Source of the DNA: Volvox africanus
Taxonomy: Eukaryota > Chlorophyta > Chlorophyceae > Chlamydomonadales > Volvocaceae
Assembly: GCA_030268105.1 (NCBI GenBank)
Contig: BSDZ01000004.1
Location: forward strand, 496,001 to 560,000
Length of the DNA: 64,000 nucleotides
Direction: 5' to 3'
This document shows, piece by piece, positions 28,201 through 40,118 of the stretch (the stretch's first letter is position 1; each line of letters starts with the position of its first letter). The translations under genes were made by a program, and so were the position numbers. The notes below the pieces were generated by a model. That model was not told the DNA's origin, searched no databases, and saw only the letters and a list, made by a program, of their open reading frames with translations.

Positions 28201-30015
28201 CAAGCAGTGAGCTCCATCCAGCGAGAAACTTCCTCTGCCGCTCGAGTGCGACGCGCCCTGCAGCACTGTGTGATGACTTCCTTCGGCACGTTGGCAGCTG
28301 GCGGAGCGCTGCTTGTCCCGCTTCGGGCAATACGCTGGACGAGTCAGGGCCTTCTGCATACCAGATACATCGGCCGGGCCGCCAACTGCATACTACGACC
28401 CATCGTTTCTGCCTCGGTAATACGTACAACTGCAAGGCAGAGGTGCCATGCGTGCCAGTGTATTACAATTGTAAAATGGCACGGCATCCCATACGGCATC
28501 GGCATCAATCGGTATCAACCTCTAGTACATCCTCAACGTCAAACAAGCCATTAAACGAGGAAGCTAAAATCTCTACATTCTGCCGTATTTAGTGGTATTA
28601 TTCAGTTCCTGACCTATTTGGCGCTTGGTCACGTCTTTTTCCTTGCTCGCGCACCCCACCATATCTCCTCTAAATGGCCCTGTATCTCACTGACAGTCAT
28701 CCCTCTTGCAAGTAGGTCAATAATGTCTAATTGTAAGAATTGTAATAGCGCAAAAATTATCCAGAATTTGCTACCTTCATTCTTCCCAATCCAAATACCG
28801 AACAAATATATACATAAGAGTCACAATGTGACTGTACTGCTGAAGCAGACAGCAAAGAACTAACTTCTCTTCAATTTTTATGATCTCAAGTTCTATTCTT
28901 TTTTTATATTGTTCTTATATTATACCATACCAGGCAAAAATAGTTAGCAAGGAATAAGGTTAACGTCATTATAAAAGCACTGCCACTGATGTTTATAATG
29001 CACTATCTCTCTGGTAAGAAGAGCGAAGAAAACAGCTTTTCTTGAATAAGAGCTTAAAAAAGTATAATTTGTTAAAACTTCATATTTTTTATCATTAATT
29101 TTGATTTCTAAAACTACAAGATCTTGAGTTTGAAATTTTTCTTTAAGAGAACCTGTTTTCAAATATGTTTTCTGTAATCACTGAAGAGGAATCTGCGGAA
29201 ATTTTATATGGATAATTCAAATTTGGCCAAATTACTAACTTATCTGCAAAAAATCCCCTTTTTTATTGACCTCGCACCATAATTACCCCTACCTTCTTCA
29301 AAGATAACCTTAATTATATTGGTTAACTCCTTATCTTGTTTATCCCTCAACCAATGGATCCATTAAAAGCACAAGAAAGAAAAAGTACAGAAAGCGTACG
29401 AATTACATAAACGTCTGCATGGTTACTGGAATATCAGTACTGGTGTACATAATAATTTGTTGAAACTGGTGCATGCAGGACAAATTCACTCGGTTCACCT
29501 CCATCGCAGCCGCAGTGACTGGTCAAGCATTCATACCCGCTGCGAGGGCCGTCTTCGACCTGCTTCAAATAAACTTCCTACCGCCGTACAGTCTCTGGTG
29601 CGCTGAAAACTAGGGCTGAGTGCTGCTGTCATGATATCATGCCTTCTTCCAGAAAGGAAGTCGTACAATTATATACGTTATTGACGACCGTGTGTACGAT
29701 CCACGAAATTCGCTCTGCCGCAGTTGTTCCTGCCCTGCCCTCTGCCCTGCCTGCCTGCTCGTCGACCTCCCCACTGTTGTCCCCGCTGTTTACATGACCC
29801 CTGCCACCAGGTGGGTTCCGAACACGCTGCTTGACGTCACCTCGGCGCTGCTTGCGCTGTGTTGGGCCGCTGTCGTCTTCATAGTCACCTATACCACCAA
29901 TAAGCAGTACAAGCCCGTCGTGATGAACGTCTCCCTTGCGGCCGCGGCCGTCGCATTCTTCCTGTGCGTGGGAGGTCGGGCCGGGATACGGCCGTACTTC
30001 GAATTCGGCTTTTGA
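25233..30015 (+). CDS. Choline-transporter-like membrane protein (SLC44/CTL family)
   Basis: Nine coding exons (25233-25417, 25588-25636, 25891-26040, 26566-26756, 27152-27343, 27523-27773, 28208-28416, 29479-29597, 29811-30015) give 516 residues with matching phases. CTL proteins are polytopic membrane proteins linked to choline or ethanolamine transport. I see about ten hydrophobic segments: one near residue 45-60 (TIAYCLLAALTLAGSIPVFL), an extracellular loop with Asn and Cys (NRFFNNSTSC), further pairs in exons 3-6, the conserved TLTQWYF segment, and the family C-terminal pattern SSIQRETSSAARVRRALQ then SFGTLAAGGALL and GQAFIPAARAVFDLL. Substrate is not predictable. Exon 4 has two overlapping donors (GTAGGT at 26753 and GTGAGA at 26757); only the second keeps the frame with exon 5. 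Intron 7 (28417-29478) contains bacterial transposase debris. A TGTAA at 30890-30894 would imply a long 3' UTR. Confidence 0.85.
28663..28795 (-). pseudogene. IS256-family transposase fragments (Rickettsiales-like), in CTL intron 7
   Basis: The minus strand reads two stretches typical of IS256-type transposases in one frame: IGKNEGSKFW, matching the family's W-I-G-E-N-E-G-A-K-F-W block, then IIDLLARGMTVSEIQGHLEE, matching the N-terminal helix region (LYARGMxxxxIQxHLxE). In intact transposases the second block comes before the first, so this is a rearranged or twice-inserted remnant. It is AT-rich, surrounded by host intron, and cannot code for a working protein. The family call rests on my memory of conserved blocks. 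Confidence 0.65.
28944..29162 (-). pseudogene. AT-rich bacterial-looking open frame, family unknown
   Basis: A 72-codon open frame on the minus strand, rich in Lys, Phe, Asn, Ile and Tyr (for example LKEKFQTQDLVVLEIKIND), as expected of an AT-rich bacterial gene and unlike the Ala/Gly-rich host proteins. It lies between the IS256 and IS3 fragments inside CTL intron 7, so it probably arrived with them. It starts with ATG, but I cannot say whether that is a genuine start. I do not recognise the family. Confidence 0.4.
29243..29361 (-). pseudogene. IS3-family transposase (OrfB) fragment, in CTL intron 7
   Basis: The minus strand translates as HWLRDKQDKELTNIIK followed by VIFEEGRGNYGARSIKKGIF and then a stop. 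The pattern ELxxxIxxIFEEGRGxYGxRRIKK is the conserved N-terminal block of IS3-type OrfB, just before the DDE integrase core. The core itself is absent. The AT-rich composition and the neighbouring IS256 remnant suggest a Rickettsiales-type donor. Confidence 0.7.
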
Positions 30016-33000
30016 ACACGGCCGTAGACATATGGAATATAAACCCATTATATTAAAGCCCTAAAACCCATAGCAACCAGTGCTACCTTAGAGAGGGAAC
30101 ACGGTGCGAGAACCTCTTGACACGCATCGCCGGGCCCGCGGTCCCTCCCCCGCCGTTACCCGCACCCTACTGGTGATTTAGGATGCTGTACGGACTTCTG
30201 TTCACGGCGGGGTTACAGATGGATGTCGTACATTCACTGTACATATGCTACGCTATGGATCAGCAGCAGCGGCGTACAACCCACCCAAGCATCCACTCGG
30301 TGCTCCGAAAGGTTAGAGGATGAACAATGCGCGAAGTGGGCCGCTATGCTGTGCTAAGCGGTGCTGTGCTATGCTATGCTGTGATATGTTATGATGTCGA
30401 TACACTCGCGATATCGATGGATACCTTTTCTGTTAATGGAAGCCACATACAGCTGACGGCGTGATGCTGCGACGCTCCTCACCTCCCTGTCCTGACCTTC
30501 CTGCCAGGTGCCAGGTCAGTCAGTACAACACCACCAGAGTGCCCTGGCTTACCGTGCCCCAGGCACGTCGCAATCTGGGGAAGCAACGTGGGAAATGCCG
30601 GGTCTGGTTGAAGCGGCATCGGGGGCTGAGCCGGTGGCGGCGGCGACGGCGACGGGGAGACAAACAGCAACGGCGGAGGCGGCACCACTGCCGGCCTTGT
30701 CAGGTAGGGAGCTTGGGATGCCTCATAGGGCCTTATGGACATTATGGCTCTACCGTTCACCTTCTCCATGTTTCGTTGTTGCTGCGCCCGCATCCTGGCA
30801 ACGTCGCAAGCAGTGGATGGATCACATTTCAACAACATTTCAACTATAATGTTAATCTTCCAAATCGTCCAAATCCCTTCAAGTTGCACTGTAACAGCCT
30901 AACTGTGACGAGTAGGCTGCCCGGCACAATGGTTATCAAGAAGTGGAAAAACTCAGATCACAATTTATCACTTGTGCTGGTTTGTACTGCTGCTCACACT
31001 TTAAGTGTTCGATGTAGGCGCGTTGTATCAGTATCCGCCAATGCGCAGCAAGTGTGTACCGGTATGGGATTGCATTCTTCAACGTGCCGTACCATGACCC
31101 CAAACACGTGCTGGAAAATGTTTGCATAAATAGATATATACGTGGAGGGACGGACAGACGTGCCCGCGCACGTTCTCGGTCTTTCACTTGATTCCCAATG
31201 TCTCTCTCACCGGCAGGCGATGATATCATTGGCGATTCAGAGATCATGCCCGAGCGAGTCAGCTTCTCTGTGGCTTCCGTACCTCGCTTGAAGCGCAGGG
31301 CCTTATGAGGCCGTACAGAAATTGGATATCGAATGAAGCCTGGGCGCGTGGTAGATGGGTTGGGGCCCGCGCCAGGTGCAGTGGTCGGAAGCCGCTGTTT
31401 ATGTATTTTCCGCGCAGGTGATAATTGCAAAGGATAGCCGAACTTAAAGGGAAGGCCACTGGGCCTGAGGGCGTCCAACAGCCTGACCTCATGACCTGTG
31501 GGTATGGGCTATGCTATAAGGTAACGGTGAAGAGCAGGGTGGGATGGGTCCAACACAAAACCAAGCTGATGGAGTTGGTAACGGTTTGGATCATTTGCCT
31601 ATCCCAGTTGCGGACCTGATGCATGACGTGTCGGGAAAAAAGGTCGTCCGAGGCTTGCGATGCACGTTGTTGCAACCAGGTCACGCCTGGCTGCGTGCAC
31701 TGGCCACAGCAACAAAGTTTAAAGTGGAATGGACTGATCATGATAATAATTAGAATGTTTGATTCTGACGTTAACTCGCGAACTCTTTGTTGAGAGCATG
31801 CAAGATACAACACCGTGATGCAGGATGTGATGTTTATTTACGGTGCAGCACGACCTAACGACCCGAAGAAGGTATCGGTCGGAAGCAGGGGTCAGATTGT
31901 CTGGAGTGCGGGAGTGTGGGTGCGAAATGACGTGTCTTCACAATGCCGCCCTCCCCGTGGGCCGTCCTATGCCAAACATATGCGCAGATCAATTTATAGG
32001 GAATGAAATTGGAATTGACACGTTTCGCATGAGCGTCGTAGCTTCCTCTGATTTTTTCCCACTACAGCCGAACAGCCGCCTCTAATGCGGGCGAACGAGT
32101 CATTGAAAAATACAGAAGGATCATGCCATAAAATAATTTATGCGCAAAAAATATGTAGAGAAATATTCATGGCGTTCATAGCTGCAAGAGTGAGCGCCAA
32201 TCGCCTAACCGCTTGGATCACAGCACCGTAGTATTACTAATGCAGCCAATCATCCTGGCGGGAAAGTGAAAACACTTCCTTTCTGTGAAAAAGTAAACGG
32301 ATAAAGTCATACCCGATTTTCCATCCGTATTATTGTTTTTATAACACCGTATTGCGCATGAGAACATGCCGTGGCCAGCAAATATGCATTTGGCGGTTCC
32401 GTACCAGTACGTGTTTCTGCGAGCGGCGCCAATCGGCCACTAATATCGCCATCGTAACCGCACCCATCCCACGGCCCACCCCACCCTTGAATGCGTCAAA
32501 CTACTATGGCCACATGGCGATGTTACTGCTGAGCAAGGCGGCTTCCTTTGTTATGGACTCGGGCCTCTCTAGCAGGCAGGCCCCGGTCACTACCCTTCCC
32601 AAACAGGCCGGGCGTGCCGGTTTGAGCGGTGCCGGCAGGTTCTGGCCGGCCTGGTTGCTTAGCCCGCCTGGTGTCCAAAAAAGGTGATATCGAAAACCGG
32701 TAACGGGTGAGTCGAGACCCTCCTTGACGATGTACTCTCGCCCCTTTACCCTCAGCCTCCGATGAAAGCGCCATCAATCGCTATTTCAATCGGATTTTGT
32801 CTCCTGGATGAAAGTGTTGAATTTCGTTGCATCGTAGCTGGCCGTGCAAAGGGTTCATGTCATCAAGGTACGCTCATTTTGGTATTCTTCTGATGGAAAT
32901 TGTAATTTCCTGATGATAATTGTAAGATATCTCCCAGAAAGATTATCTGCGCTGTACTTCTCAAGGGGTTGTTTGGGGAACCGGCTCGCCGCATGGATAG

Positions 33001-34126
33001 GCCCTTGCACCCATGTGACCTGTGTTGTGTTCGGCTGACTACTGGTGCCTGACCAGCTAAACCATCGATCCAAACCTAGATTGCGCCTATAAGCTTCGCA
33101 CAGCTTCCAGGAGGAATAGTGGTGTGAATAACCTGGGTGAACTGCACTGAAGCAATTGGCGATGTTGGTTCTTTTATATAAATAATTATAGATATTTCCT
33201 TGTAACTTAGGCTCGTGGCAGTAGCCTGCGAGATAGCCCAGGGAAAACTCATAGGCTAGTCGGGGCTCGCAGGAAAATATCCGGCGGTTGTGAATTGAGG
33301 TTGGTAATCCATTCCGAAGATAAGCTGATGGGCCTTGGCTGCACTTTGTATATGAAAATTCATATTTTTTGATTTCGAATAATATATTTATCTATTGTGC
33401 GTTCATATGGTCGGGGCCATGGCACATTTCGCAGCAGCTGTCGTACTTCAGCCAGCAGCCTTTCGGTGTGTACGATATCCATCGTGTCCCATCCAAACCC
33501 CATTCTAGTGTCAGAATTTGCATGATTAGTCGTATGGAAGTTTTTACCTGAAAGCTCGGGTCCTGTCTTTTCGTAGGAATAGGGCTTATAATCTAGCTAT
33601 CCGCAAGCGACCCCGCGTGACATCATTCAGTTCTTAAACGTCACATTGCAGCTTATAATTAAGATTAAATTGGATAACAAATTCAATATTTAGAATAATC
33701 CTGCAAGCGCCTAAGCGAACCGTTTCTTCAATTTCTTTCACCGGGCCCCTACCAGCTCTAGTTCACAAGAAAACTGGTCCAGACCCACTGAAAGCTGTTT
33801 TCGGTAAGTTATCCTATTAGAAGTTTATTTAAAAACGTTTTAAGTTGTGGTTGCTCCTATCCAGTCCCGCGCTCGACCGGAGATGTTAGGTGATTTCTCC
33901 TTCGAGGAAAATGCCACAACTCAAGCGTAACACGATATGTTTTTATATGTCATAAAAATATCCAGTGTTGATTCTATGTATGCATGTTTATGTTCAGCCA
34001 ACCAACCGCTGGGCGGTAGATAGCGGCTGCGTTTCACGTTTATCCACATGCATTTGTTTATTTTAACTTAAATATACTTGAGACAACAGTCACAGATATT
34101 TGATTCGACATTCCCTCGCAGGCTGA
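30016..34126. other. Intergenic region between the CTL gene and RegA-like gene A
   Basis: The first part is probably a long CTL 3' UTR ending after TGTAA at 30890-30894. An open Ala/Thr/Gln-rich stretch at 30508-30713 is bounded by AG before and GT after and could be an isolated exon, but it lies within that putative UTR and has no recognisable domain. Short runs of GCTATGCTGTG occur near 30,345-30,395. The final part must hold the promoter and a noncoding 5' exon of gene A, because an acceptor (CCCTCGCAG) ends at 34121. Confidence 0.4.
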
Positions 34127-37100
34127 ATGCAACCCGAAGTAAATCTTGCCGCGGAAGCCGTGACAGAGCGAGCTATACTCAACAACGGCTCCCTTGCGCA
34201 AAGCCACCCAAGCGAGAAAATTGCAAGATGCTCCACATGTACAACGCCACATTCTGTTGCAAATGCAATTCAGCCCTATCCCCCTTCAAGCGAGACCGAC
34301 GGTCGCCTTGCTCAGCTGCGCCAAGTCAATGACCAGCCTTGCATCCGGGGCTCTCAGCTAACATCTAACCATCCTCCCAACCAGATAATATCTGGCGCAC
34401 CGGCTCTGGTCCCTTATGGACCCGTCACCCTTACCATGATGGCTCTTTTGCGGTGCCGTGGAGATGCCATGAACACGCGCAGCAACAAAACCAGCGTCAC
34501 CGACCAAAGAGCAATAATACATGATTGCACCACCTGGCGTAACGAAGAGCCCGAAGTGGTGGAGGCTGTGACGGGAGCTCCTTTTGGTGCGACACAGCTT
34601 GCATCAACCAGATGTTGCTGTACGTCAACCGGACCCGGCTCGTCAGCGTTTCAAACCATAACGTTGGAAACTCAGACGGCTGACCTGCTGCCTCCTTCCT
34701 TGATGAACAAGAGTCAGCATTCCCAGCAGGATTACTCTCCCCACGCAACCCTAAAATCCCACCACCCCGAGAGCCCGTCAATCACGACAGCAGTGAACGC
34801 AGCCGTAAGGGATCCCAAGCCGCCCCAAATGGATGCTGCACCCACCAACGACCTGCGTACAAACACCCCGAATGGTCCATCAATCCCCGTCAACGTCATC
34901 GAGGTTATTGATTTACCTTACGCAGCTCGTCAGGGAGTTACCACCGGCTGCTCCGGTGATGGTACGACGATGAAACCGTACGGTGGTTTGACGACTCCAC
35001 CCGAAGGCTTAGACGTCTTTGCCGCCGCACCAGCTGCTCCTGGTGGGGCTATTGAGGGCGAATTGGAGCAGCAACAAGGTAGCGGTCTCGGCGTCGCTAT
35101 GGCGCCTGATGGGCCTTGTTCCGTACAGGGTGACCCCCCGGTACCGCTGCTACCGTGGGGCATGAATGTGACAGCGGCGCCGCTGCCGCGGGCCGGGGAC
35201 GCGACGGCGGCTGCGGAGCCGCCGCCGCCAGTGCCGGTGCAAGTGGCATCACGCTGCCGCCGTCCTGGCAGTCGGGCTTCGGCCTGCGAGCGCATCACCC
35301 GGGGCGCCGTCGGACTGTTCCATCCCCGGCTCTATCTCAGTGGCGGCGACTGCATCGAATGCGGAAATGAGATGATGAGTCGCGGAAAGTATGTGCACGG
35401 GGGGTACATCTCACAACGGAAGGGATGTACGGATGAAATGTTGGGGAGGGCGGGAGGGAGTACCATTGCTTACAAGAAATTACAAGGTTAGCGTGCGCTT
35501 CATCCTCATGCTTCCCTCCGTCGCCCCTTCCCCACTCACCTGGGTCTCGCGACCCCTCTCTTCCCCTCCATCTCCCCACCCCACCCCATTCCGGCCCCGC
35601 TGTGGCCCGCTCCGTCGCAGGTTCGAGCGCCTGGCCGGCACAGCCACCGCCAAGTGGCACGTGAGCATCAAGGTGCTGCCTTCGGGCGTGACTCTTGGCA
35701 GGTGGCTGCAGAAACACGGCCTGCCAGTGCTGCAGGTGAGCACAGGGGAAAGAGGGAGCCAGGAAAGCCAGGAGTGGCAGGTGAACAGAGGCGCTCCGCT
35801 GGGAGCTATTTTCTTGGCCAGCAAGCGAAGAAAACGCTTCCTGCGGATTCAAATAGACCCGTGTGGCTTGGCGGGGTGACGTTGCAATGGCATCGTCCAA
35901 GATCAGTCGTCGTGGTGGTACGCGGTGTCGCTGTCTGAGGGTGGACCTCGTCTATAAGCGGTTTGCAAGGAGTACTGCATTGTATCTCCGCTCTCTGCTT
36001 AAATATCTGTATAATCATGTTTCTACTCATGTTGCACCTGTCCTTGTTAGTGTCGTTACTGAGCATGTAGATTAAATGCGGTGAATCGTCAGTTTCAGCT
36101 TTCGTGAGGTGGTTGGTGTTGATGGAGGCGGAAGGGAGGAACCGCGACGGAGCGACGGCAAAGCAGATCTAAAGTCTTGTGTTGAGAAAAACCCTCCCCA
36201 CACACACTAATACCACTGCATACACACAAGGTTTCGGAGTCTCTGTATTAAACGGCCTTTCACTGTCTTAAACGACGTTTCCTCGTCCCCAATCCTCTCA
36301 CAATTCTTTATCCTTTATATCTGATATCCGCTTTCATTTCTTGACCTTTCAAGAGGGCTCCGCACCCCGTTGCCCATCTCATCCCCACTCCCACTCCCAT
36401 GACTCCAGGGACGTCCCAGGAAACGCAAGGCCGCAGAATGCGAAGGGGAGTACCCTGAAGACGCCGAGGATAGACACGGCGACACCGATAATGATGATGA
36501 GCCTGACCAAGATGATGACCAAGATGAAGATGATGATAATGATCGCATGGGCTATTCGAGCTCCGTCACTGAAAGCTCATTACCGCCGCCTCAATCACTT
36601 CACTTGACCCTGCAGCCGCCCCGAGCCCTTCAGCCCTTCCAGCCATCCAAGGAACTCCACCTGAGCCAAGAGCCTCCTCAGCCGCCCCAGCCAACTCCGT
36701 TACCCAAGCCGACCCAAATGGCCCCATGGCTCTGTACGGGTGTTGGACGAGCACACCCGGTGGACGAGCACTCCACACCCGTCGGCTCCCCTGCCTTGAC
36801 CTCCAACACTGAGACAGCTGTCGGGAACCCATTTAATAACTTGGCCGCGACCACGGCCTTGGAGGTCTGTGGTACTGGTGATCTGCCCGACCTCGCAGCA
36901 GCAATGCCGCCGTGGAAGATGCCCGGCACCTCCATGCCGTCTGTTCCGCACATGCCGTGCGCCCCGGCACCGGCAGGACAAATCGACCATGTAGCCGAAG
37001 AGAGCATGGATACACCGGTGATGGAGCTTCTGGAAAGCCTGGGGATCTTGGAGGAAATTTACGACACCTCGGACGTACCCGTAGGTCCTTCGTATTCTCA

Positions 37101-39303
37101 CATTGCCGCTCCGACGACCGTCACAAGGGCTGGCAGTGAACACACCTCTCTACCGAACAGTTCGCCCGGAATTCCCAGCCTCAGTGCCCAGATTGCATCG
37201 CCACCGATGTCCTCATGGATCATGCAACCGCAAGGCCTTGGGAGTAATACACCCAGCGACGGTGGTGGCGGGGGCGGCGGCGACAGCAATGGCGACGGCG
37301 ACGGCGCCGCCGCTACCGCCGCCGCCGCTGAAAGGCCTAAAGATTACCTGGAGGAGGCTTACAGCAATCGGTGGAGCATCTCGGGGGCTTATGGAGATAG
37401 GCAATTCCCGCCGGTGGGGGCCGCCGCCGCCTCCCGGTCCGGTCCCATCACTAATGCGCTCCAACGGGGTTTCAGTGGCGGCAACGGCAACGGCGGCGGT
37501 TGTGGTGGCAGCAGCAGTTGCGGCGGCGTTGACAACGGACTACCCCAGCGTTACTCCGGCGCGCCTTCACAAACCCCGTCACGAGCTGACACTGGAAGTG
37601 AGCCCTCTCTAAATCTCCCAGCGCTGTCAACGGCGCCCACAACAGCTGCCACCGCTGCTGCGCCGGCGTCGGCGCTAGCCACCTTCGGTCCCTGCGACGG
37701 CGCGTGGCCCCTGAGCGGCCTGTCGCTACAGCACAACAGCCTATTGGCAGATGGCCCCGTTGAAGTAATGTTACCGGGAACTGGGGGGAGCTGCTTCTCC
37801 AGCTGCAGCCTCTCTGGCCCCTGGGCGGTGGCTGCCCCTGGGAGTGAGGTTAACAACGCCATCAGCCTCGGCAGCGATTGCGGCAGCGGCTTGCCAGCTG
37901 CTGCGGCGGCAGCTGCTGACACAGCCGCCTGCGTTGGGTGGCAGCGGGGCAGTCTGCCGGTGCCGGCGCCTGCTGACGGAGGGCCCTGGGCCGGTGGCGC
38001 TCCGCCGGCTGCCGCCGGCGCCAACAGTACCGTACCTTGTTCCCCCAGCTCCGCCAGCCGCCACCGCATCGACGTAGGTGACAGATGGGATCCCGCCCAC
38101 GAGTCTCCGTACAGCGCTGAAACCTGCGGTCGCCGAAATAGCACTCTTAGCGACAGTGGCGCTTTACCGAAGCCTCTGAGTGACCTTCGTGGCGCTCTCG
38201 AAGTTCCTTGCCCTCCGTTGCGAATGCTACTTCCGGTAGAGGCGGCGCTGCCTCCGGCGCCAGGGCCGTTCGTGCGGTGCATTCTTCCATGTCACCGGAC
38301 GGCGGGCGAGCGCAGCGGCGTTGGCGTCGCCGCTGGGCTTGGGGCGGCGGCCGCATGGGGTATGGCGTCGGTGAGATGCGTTGGCTCCTCCTCGGCAACC
38401 GACCTTCAAAGTTACAGCGGCGGCCCGCAATGGTGCCATGAACTGCCGTATCAACACCAAGTGCCGTCGCACCCCCAACAGCTAACTGCACAAGAGCAGC
38501 GGATGCAGCAGCATGGCCTGAAAGAGTGCCAGCATGTGTTACAACAGCAGCACCAGCACCAGCACCAGCACCAGCACCAGCACCAGCAACTAGAACCTCA
38601 GACATGTTTGCATCTGCACCATCAGGTTCCGAACAAACGTTTACAGCACCATCGAAAGGAGCAGCGACATGAGCTGTTGTCGCCACCGCCGCCGCTGCAG
38701 CAAGAGCGACAGCACTACGACATGGACAGGTGCGATCAGGTTCAGACGAGGGTCATCGGATTCTTCCCGCCAAGGCCTATGAAGGAATCGGAGAGGACTT
38801 CTCACCTGGCGCGTAGCCGGCACGCGAGTGAGCATGGTGGTGCCAATGTGCCTCCCCTGGAGCCGCCACCTCCGCCCCAGCCGCCTCCGCTGCACTCATC
38901 ATACATGCGGCCATGTGGCCATCAGCGCTACCGCCCTCCCAATGCACATGCACAGCCCCTGTCGCCGCAGCGAGTGAAACAACAGCCTTGCCCCCAGCAC
39001 CGCTTTCCACCGGCAATGTGTCAGCAACAGCATCAGCGTACCCGCACGGTGCATCCGATGCACCCTTACCTTCGACCTTACGTTTCTCACACCCGACACG
39101 GCGTAGTGCAGGTTGATGTACTGCAGTATGATTTACGGCACCCAATGGCAGAAGTAACGCGCGCGGAGCAGGTCTACCTGCAAGAGCAGCAGCACTCGAT
39201 GATATTGCAGCGGCAGCAGAAGCAGCAAGCGCGGGCGTACGGCGTGCCCCGTGCTGCTGTACGACCACACGTTGTACCAGAGTGGTGCGTAAGGCCCTCC
39301 TAA
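34127..39303 (+). CDS. RegA-like (VARL/SAND-domain) regulator, gene A
   Basis: Three coding exons (34127-35388, 35621-35735, 36409-39303) give 1,423 residues. The start is well supported: an in-frame TGA (34124-34126) directly precedes the ATG, and a splice acceptor ends at 34121, implying a noncoding 5' exon. The SAND domain of the volvocine VARL type spans about residues 389-459, split by an intron in phase 2: ITRGAVGLFHPRLYLSGGDC, CIECGNEMMSRGK, then FERLAGTATAKWHVSIKVLP and LGRWLQKHGLPVLQ. Exon 3 opens with a basic AT-hook-like GRPRKRK, then an acidic Asp/Glu run, then a long low-complexity region (Gly- and Ala-rich, His-Gln repeats near 1,171-1,187, Pro-rich). Known members such as Volvox RegA are somatic nuclear repressors. 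Which family member this is cannot be decided. The SAND segment is nearly identical to that of gene B on the other strand. Confidence 0.88.
35292..35794 (+). repeat. Inverted-repeat arm A: SAND segment of RegA-like gene A
   Basis: This 503-bp segment covers the end of gene A exon 1, the whole SAND intron, exon 2 and 59 bases of the next intron. Its reverse complement is found at 52,272-52,780. My base-by-base comparison found four substitutions and a 6-bp insertion in the other copy, every one inside the intron. Both coding parts are identical. Outside the stated limits similarity stops abruptly on both sides. Confidence 0.95.
36341..36546 (+). other. Basic/acidic motif pair opening gene A exon 3
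   Basis: The acceptor CTCCAG ends at 36408 and exon 3 starts in phase 0 with GRPRKRK, followed by an uninterrupted stretch dominated by Asp and Glu up to about residue 505. Gene B exon 3 has the same order (GRPRKRA then an acidic run) although the rest differs. GRP flanked by basic residues is the core of an AT-hook, and the acidic run may be a nuclear or activation/repression feature. This is a region note within the gene, not a separate gene. Confidence 0.6.
38541..38590 (+). repeat. CACCAG hexamer array coding His-Gln repeats in gene A
   Basis: About eight tandem CACCAG (or CAGCAC) units in the C-terminal exon of gene A code alternating His and Gln near residues 1,171-1,187. The codons are uniform, as expected of a recent slippage expansion. 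Confidence 0.85.
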
Positions 39304-40030
39304 ACTAACCAGCTGAGTCTCGTGGTGGTGGCGGGCTCTGTTCCATTGCGGCAGCCGGCCTCCCTGTAGCCCAGCGGCTGGCACCGCCTGGCTTCGGCTT
39401 CAGCAGATGAGCCGCATCCACAATTGTTACGGCCTCTGCAGCGCCAGTCTCTTAGCTATTCATAAGGGCCTGTGGTGCGTTTGGAGCTCGGGACGGAACT
39501 CAGGTGTTTGCTGTATCGTATGTTTGTCGTTAGCGGCCTGGTGGTTTAAGGTGCGTGCGATGCGTACCCACCAACGTGGCCGCGGATGAAAGCAGTGTAC
39601 CGCTACAAGGACGGCTTGTTGTGTTGGGGCTCCACTTGGGCAACTTAGGTATAATTTTTCTTTGGTTTTCCAGCAGGCTGCTGCTGCTGTTGAGGTCACC
39701 TGGAGGACCTCACTGAAGCAGCCTCTCGGAGCTGCCCTGATGTATGCTGCCCTGTTACTAGACTAACCTAATTTGGGAAATTGGGATTTTAGGCTGGAAG
39801 GCCATTGGGTGTAGATTGGGTTCGGAAAATCAATTTTTTGTAGATTGCACTCCGTAGACTAGACCACGCCAGCATCGCATCGCATACCACAGCATAGGAT
39901 CGCTGCCAGCGTAGATGCTCAGTACGTCACCGCCCGCCGATCGCCCGCCAATGCCCTAAGGAGGAGACGCGTAGACCGCATTTCATTTGGCGCATATATA
40001 AATAGCAAAAACATAAATGGCACAAAATCC

Positions 40031-40118
<88 letters not shown>
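40031..40118. repeat. (TAG)n trinucleotide microsatellite, about 29 units
   Basis: An essentially perfect AGT/TAG run of about 88 bases. It yields homopolymeric open frames (poly-Val, poly-Leu, poly-Tyr), which should not be read as genes. It lies inside the interval bounded by the inverted SAND repeats. Confidence 0.95.

Noticed and set aside
30461..31129. 222-residue Arg/His-rich open frame as a gene
   Set aside because: The composition follows from a GGCGGC-type run read in an off frame; no domain or promoter context, and it lies in the likely CTL 3' UTR.
35389..35491. Reading the first exon of gene A straight through to the stop at 35,491 as a 454-residue protein
   Set aside because: The stretch after GTATGT at 35389 loses SAND similarity, while splicing to 35621 restores the domain in frame; gene B shows the same structure.
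37551..38686. Long antisense open frames over the C-terminal exons of genes A and B (also 48,707-49,312 and 50,137-50,751)
   Set aside because: They are by-products of GC-rich, low-complexity coding sequence and show no domain of their own.
36547..39303. Separate 918-residue gene starting at 36,547
   Set aside because: The same frame is open upstream to the acceptor at 36,408 and begins with the GRPRKRK motif that follows SAND in gene B, so it is exon 3 of gene A.
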